A DNA stretch of 10,451 bases, taken from NCBI GenBank assembly GCA_001443545.1, contig LMAD01000047.1, forward strand, positions 1 to 10,451, given 5' to 3'. This DNA is from Acidimicrobiaceae bacterium RAAP-2 (GTDB taxonomy: Bacteria; Actinomycetota; Acidimicrobiia; Acidimicrobiales; RAAP-2). How positions within the stretch are numbered: the first letter of the stretch is position 1; the number at the start of each line of letters is the position of its first letter. The notes beneath the pieces were generated by a model, which saw only the letters and a list, made by a program, of their open reading frames with translations, ran no database searches and was not told the DNA's origin. The position numbers and the translations under genes are program-made. This document shows, piece by piece, positions 7,257 through 10,451 of this stretch.

Positions 7257-8224
7257 GAACTCTTTCCTTCGATTCGAATACGGGGATTCACCAGGCCGAG
7301 CACTACGTCGGCGATCAAGTTTCCGAGCAAGGTCATGATGGTGACGAGCAGCGTAATCCCCAGCACCGTTGGCACATCGACGTTCAACGCGGCGTTCACG
7401 GTCTGTATGCCGAGGCCCTCGTAGTTGAAGACGCTCTCAATGATGAGCGCGCCGCCGAACAGTGCGGGGATGGAAAGGCCCAGGATCGTCACAATCGGAC
7501 CGAGCGCGTTACGGAACGCGTGTCGCATTAAGACCCGGCTATTCGAGCACCCCTTGGCCCTGGCGGTGCGGATGTAGTCCTGGACGAGCACTTCGAGCAC
7601 GGTGCCACGCATGAACCGACTCAGACCAGCCACCGAAAGCAGGGTGAGGCTGGCGACTGGAAGGATAAATCCCTTTGGATCAGTGAACATCGCCCACGGC
7701 GCGACACTCGATGGCGGCGAGGCCGGGAGGTGCGGCCAATGGAAACTGAACAAGTCCATCATCAACAAGCAGAGCAGGAACGACGGCATTGCGTAGAGCA
7801 CGAACGCCGAACCCGTTGCCGCGTAGTCGACGATGGTGTTGCGCCGGGCGGCCTGGTACATCCCGAGTGGAATCGCTATCAGGACTGTGAGAAACAGGGC
7901 CGCCGCCGCCAACCAGACCGTTCGCGGAACGTAGAGGGAGATGATCTGCCACACGGTCATGTTTTGCTTATACGACGTGCCCAAATTGAAGTGGACGAAG
8001 GTTTGGAGGAAGTAGTTCCAGAATCGGACGAAGAATGGGTGATTCATGCCGTGCTGTATGCCCCAGTAAGCCACCCTCGCCTTCGTCGCGTTCGTACCCA
8101 AGATCGCGTACGCGGGAGCGAGAATCCCTTCCTGTTGGAAATACGGAAGGGAGAACGTGAAGAACATGACAATCAGCAGGACCAGGAAGGACTGGAAGAG
8201 TCGACGAATGATGTACTGCAGCAC
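7253..8224 (-). CDS. DppB-like permease of PepT-type ABC importer
   Basis: 323-residue inner-membrane permease. It starts with the typical DppB N-terminus MLQYIIRRLFQSF and TM1 (about 9-28), then a long periplasmic loop (about 29-100). The binding-protein-dependent permease domain follows, with segments near 102-124, 134-158, 186-200, 240-262 and 286-310. The EAA loop is at about 215-242 (DYIRTARAKG...RHAFRNALGP), and the C-terminus LVNPRIRIEG is typical of DppB. The start is GTG at 8224; an in-frame TAA lies four codons upstream (8236-8234), so the frame cannot extend. No ribosome site is visible, but a TAACAT box sits 6 nt before the GTG. It overlaps the DppC-like gene by 4 nt. SBP2 lies 285 bp upstream on the same strand, so the permeases may be read both from the SBP2 promoter and from their own. 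Confidence 0.95.
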   Translation of the reverse strand: MLQYIIRRLFQSFLVLLIVMFFTFSLPYFQQEGILAPAYAILGTNATKARVAYWGIQHGMNHPFFVRFWNYFLQTFVHFNLGTSYKQNMTVWQIISLYVPRTVWLAAAALFLTVLIAIPLGMYQAARRNTIVDYAATGSAFVLYAMPSFLLCLLMMDLFSFHWPHLPASPPSSVAPWAMFTDPKGFILPVASLTLLSVAGLSRFMRGTVLEVLVQDYIRTARAKGCSNSRVLMRHAFRNALGPIVTILGLSIPALFGGALIIESVFNYEGLGIQTVNAALNVDVPTVLGITLLVTIMTLLGNLIADVVLGLVNPRIRIEGKSS

Positions 8225-8230
8225 GAGCGA

Positions 8231-8236
8231 ATGTTA
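8231..8236 (-). promoter_or_regulatory. Putative -10 box for a leaderless permease transcript
   Basis: On the - strand TAACAT (TAnnnT) ends 6 nt before the GTG of the DppB-like gene, the spacing expected if transcription begins at the start codon. There is no Shine-Dalgarno in the gap. No good -35 is visible 17-18 bp further upstream. Confidence 0.45.
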
Positions 8237-8472
8237 GCAGTAGGTGACGGGATTTCCGTATCGCGTGACCGATGAGTTTGCCTGACAACATACCTGGTCA
8301 CCAACGTGTTACCTCTGGGCAACCTCGGGATGACGCAAGATTTTGCGCCTCACGAACTTCATCGGGGCTTCGCGATAATCCAGGTGTGGCGATCAACCCT
8401 CAGGGCCACTACCCGATGCCGTCCCCACCACTGCGACCATCTGCCATGTGCGACAACCCGGTCTCGGTCGAT

Positions 8473-8496
8473 GCGCGTCGCGTACGCACGACGCGC
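8473..8496 (-). promoter_or_regulatory. Stem-loop between SBP2 and the permease genes
   Basis: Perfect 8-bp GC-rich arms GCGCGTCG (8473-8480) and CGACGCGC (8489-8496) with an 8-nt loop. It begins 13 nt after the SBP2 stop on the - strand and has no T-run. A hairpin here is typical of binding-protein/permease operons, where it protects the upstream message or cuts read-through so that binding protein exceeds permease. It could also be a weak terminator. The rest of the 285-bp gap holds little else apart from a short + strand frame described in the findings. Confidence 0.5.
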
Positions 8497-8509
8497 TGTT
8501 CGAAATCTC

Positions 8510-10297
8510 CTACCAGTGGTAGTACTCGGGGGTGAACGATCCCAACGGATTCGGGGCTAGCCCCACCGTACTCGCCAGGTTCTTGGCGCTCTCCGTCAAG
8601 GACTGGCCATGCGGGATGAATATCGCCGGCGACGAGGCGGCGACGACTGTTGCGTACCGAGTCAACGACACGTTGGCGCGCATCGTCTGGGTGATCAATG
8701 CGTCAACCAGCGGGTTGCTATATCGCCCCACGTTGGACGACCCCGTTGACGCAAAGAGCAGTTCGCCCGTCGGCAGCACCGAGGGGTTGTAGGACCACCC
8801 CGAATCCCACGCGCACAGCTGAGCCGTCGTGGACGCGCACGCCGTGACCGCCCGCGCGTAACTGGCGAACTGCACGTTGACGACAATTCCGAGTGACTTC
8901 CAGTCGGCGATGATCGCGTTGACCTCACGAGTGAACTGCGGCGACGAATTCGACGTCAGCAACGTCATGGTTAGCGGGGATCCGGTTGCGATGCCGGTCC
9001 CGCACTGGCTCACGCCCGAACCGGAAACGACACACGTGAGTACTCCGTTCACGAGTTTCCACCCGTGCGCAATCAGACTCGCCTCAGCGCCGGCGGGATC
9101 GAAGACGGGGGCCGCCGGCGTAGGTGCTCCCGTCGTCGCGGTCGGAAGTGGTCCATTCCCCGGCTCGCCGTAGCCACCAAAGACGTCTCGGATGATTGCG
9201 GCCTGGTCGATTCCCCTTTGCATCGCCGCACGTACGTAGGGTTGCTGGACAAGCGAGAGCTCGGTATTCGCGGTGCCAAAGTTGAACGGCAGGTAGGCAA
9301 TCGACCAATTGGACCCCGCGGTCACGTTGTCGGTTGCGCTGAGGAGCTTCGTGAACGTGGTCCCTAGATTCGCCTGGGCGGCCGCGCCCGAAAGCGATCC
9401 GAAGTCAAGGTTGGCCACGTCGAGCTTGCCAGATTGAAGGTCGCTTACTTCTTGAGCGGCCGACTGATAGGCGACCTCCGTGAACGACGTGAGGAGAGGG
9501 TGGGGGCCCGCGTACGCGTGATTCACGCTGAACGTCGCGGTTCCCGTCGGAGCGAGCGAGCTCAGAGTCCAGGGACCATCCACACCGCTGCGCCAGAAAC
9601 CGTTCGTGAACGTCGACGTCTCGCCCCCGAGGGATTGGAGATAGGTCAGGACCGCTCGACAACTCGCCACCGTGCTCGCCGCCCGGGGGTTACCCGATGA
9701 ACAGTGCGACATCGTACTGGCTGACGAGCGATCCCACACCTCTGGTAACGGCGTGATGAGCGAGAGAAAATTGCTCATGATCCAAGTGGGATTCATTGGC
9801 TTGGTGAAGAATAGGCGAACGGTGTTGCCCGAAGCGGTCGCCCCCCGTAACTGATCAGGAATCCCCAGTCCCGACTCATAGGGGCAAAAGCCGGTGGGGT
9901 CAGCGACCCACAGATTCAAAAAGAACATCACGGATCGTCCCGTCAAGTACTGCCCATTGGCGAAGCGCCACGGCTTCACGGTGAAGGTCGCAGTCGTCCG
10001 TGCCTTGTCGAAGACCGGATCATTGGCCAACGAAAGCGATCGTGCCTCCGCAGTGGACGTTCCAACGCCGTACCAGTACAGCGGACGATAGAGGAGCCGT
10101 TGAAAGTAGTTGACATTGTTCGACGTGTCGTACGAACAGTTCATAAACGGAAAGATGTAGTTCGGACTAGCGCCAGGCGCCTCGGCCACGGTTATCGAGG
10201 TTGAAGCCGCCGACGCCTGGGATGCCGTTGAAGCCGCGAATAGCGGAACCGTTCCAGCCAGGAGTAGAGCGGCCACCGCGACCTTGAACTTTGGCAT
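8510..10297 (-). CDS. Second family 5 extracellular substrate-binding protein (SBP2), paralogue of SBP1
   Basis: 595 residues; delivers substrate to the DppB/DppC-like permeases encoded just downstream. The signal peptide is MPKFKVAVAALLLAGTVPLF with an Ala/Ser-rich region and likely cleavage near residues 30-32; the first Cys is residue 54, so it is not a lipoprotein. Mature starts of both SBPs are alike (TVAEAPGASPNYIFPF here, TFAEAPQTPPNYIFPY in SBP1). Shared family landmarks: WRFANG (110-115), SVMFFLNLW (122-130), SGVDGPWTL (237-245), VRAAMQRGID (355-364), HGW (411-413). It has eight Cys: 199/213, 422/432 and 487/495 match the SBP1 pairs, and 54 and 138 are extra. It ends TPEYYHW. Composition is richer in Ser/Thr/Ala and poorer in Lys than SBP1, so the two probably bind different ligands. 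ATG 10297 is the only start: an in-frame TGA lies five codons upstream. No Shine-Dalgarno is seen. Confidence 0.92.
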   Translation of the reverse strand: MPKFKVAVAALLLAGTVPLFAASTASQASAASTSITVAEAPGASPNYIFPFMNCSYDTSNNVNYFQRLLYRPLYWYGVGTSTAEARSLSLANDPVFDKARTTATFTVKPWRFANGQYLTGRSVMFFLNLWVADPTGFCPYESGLGIPDQLRGATASGNTVRLFFTKPMNPTWIMSNFLSLITPLPEVWDRSSASTMSHCSSGNPRAASTVASCRAVLTYLQSLGGETSTFTNGFWRSGVDGPWTLSSLAPTGTATFSVNHAYAGPHPLLTSFTEVAYQSAAQEVSDLQSGKLDVANLDFGSLSGAAAQANLGTTFTKLLSATDNVTAGSNWSIAYLPFNFGTANTELSLVQQPYVRAAMQRGIDQAAIIRDVFGGYGEPGNGPLPTATTGAPTPAAPVFDPAGAEASLIAHGWKLVNGVLTCVVSGSGVSQCGTGIATGSPLTMTLLTSNSSPQFTREVNAIIADWKSLGIVVNVQFASYARAVTACASTTAQLCAWDSGWSYNPSVLPTGELLFASTGSSNVGRYSNPLVDALITQTMRANVSLTRYATVVAASSPAIFIPHGQSLTESAKNLASTVGLAPNPLGSFTPEYYHW

Positions 10298-10303
10298 GGG
10301 TCC

Positions 10304-10309
10304 ATTGTC
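10304..10309 (-). promoter_or_regulatory. Putative -10 box for a leaderless SBP2 transcript
   Basis: On the - strand GACAAT ends 6 nt before the SBP2 ATG, the same spacing as for the DppB-like gene, and no ribosome site is present. The first base departs from TAnnnT and no -35 is clear. A more distant AT-rich stretch (about 10358-10378) is an alternative promoter location. Confidence 0.4.
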
Positions 10310-10400
10310 TCACGCGCCACCGCCATGCGACTCCCTTTCCGCGGGTCGACCGACTGATATCTCGGTATTTATTTAGCGGTAGTTCGTGCTCTGCGAAGAG

Positions 10401-10451
10401 TCACTGTTTGCCCCGTTTCCGAGCGGGCTTTGCCGGTGGGCGCTTCTCAGG
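10401..10451 (-). CDS. 3' end of an unidentified gene with a basic Lys/Arg/Pro/Ala-rich tail (partial)
   Basis: The - strand enters the window in an open frame reading PEKRPPAKPARKRGKQ and then TGA (10403-10401). Basic, Pro/Ala-rich C-terminal tails are common on actinobacterial nucleic-acid-binding proteins such as RNA helicases, histone-like proteins or ribosomal proteins, but 16 residues cannot name one. A small imperfect hairpin (CTCT-GCGA-AGAG core, 10389-10400) directly follows the stop and has no T-run. The gene is about 100 bp upstream of SBP2 on the same strand. Confidence 0.45.
   Translation of the reverse strand, partial: PEKRPPAKPARKRGKQ

Noticed and set aside
7730..8275. 181-codon + strand frame across the DppB-like gene.
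   Set aside because: Antisense to a clear permease; Arg/Glu/His-rich composition typical of a reversed hydrophobic coding sequence.
8334..8347. Small hairpin CGCAA-GATT-TTGCG in the SBP2-permease gap.
   Set aside because: Only 5 bp and not near a gene end; expected by chance at this length.
8490..8520. TTCGAAATC resembling a tRNA T-loop.
   Set aside because: No acceptor stem, anticodon arm or correctly spaced T-stem around it on either strand.
8510..8522. Palindrome CTACCA-G-TGGTAG at the SBP2 stop codon.
   Set aside because: A one-base centre cannot form a hairpin loop without opening the stem, and the arms are part of the coding end (TACCAGTGGTA encodes the terminal YHW and stop).
1..10451. 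CRISPR arrays, insertion sequences, phage or toxin-antitoxin genes.
   Set aside because: No spaced repeat series, terminal inverted repeats, transposase/integrase motifs or small toxin-like gene pairs were seen; all long frames are accounted for by metabolic and transport genes.

Overview
The window is GC-rich (roughly 60% by eye), uses GTG starts freely, has strong G/C bias at third codon positions, and shows several possible leaderless promoters (a -10-like box 6-8 nt before the start codon). Together with a fused oligopeptide-transporter ATPase, this suggests a high-GC actinobacterium, possibly of the Acidimicrobiia. That placement is inference; there is no rRNA or other marker gene here.

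Left part (1-1704, + strand): a short operon of an alpha/beta-hydrolase and a TIGR01777-type NAD(P)-binding epimerase/oxidoreductase, overlapping by 16 bp. A 329-bp spacer follows (1705-2033). It holds an AT-rich island with a 21-bp imperfect tandem repeat and a dyad, upstream of the next gene.

Main part (2034-10297): one complete peptide/opine/nickel-type (PepT, Opp/Dpp) ABC importer. Its genes are split into two convergent groups. On the + strand are a family 5 substrate-binding protein (SBP1, 2034-3863), closed by a perfect 21-bp hairpin terminator, and a double ATPase (DppD-DppF fusion, 4158-6173). On the - strand, read right to left, are a second paralogous family 5 binding protein (SBP2, 10297-8510) and the two permeases, DppB-like (8224-7253) and DppC-like (7256-6342), whose ends overlap by 4 nt. 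One permease pair and one fused ATPase thus appear to be served by two binding proteins.

The binding proteins share unusual traits. Both have plain signal peptides with no lipobox, although Gram-positive binding proteins are normally lipoproteins. Both have only even numbers of cysteines, in three equivalent close pairs, and both end in a PEYxH-aromatic tail. SBP2 has a further possible pair.

The last 51 bases appear to be the 3' end of another - strand gene with a Lys/Arg/Pro/Ala-rich tail. I see no CRISPR, tRNA, rRNA, transposase or phage genes. I do not see a wholly new system. The points worth following are the paired, disulfide-type, non-lipoprotein binding proteins, the split gene order, and the promoter-proximal repeats.
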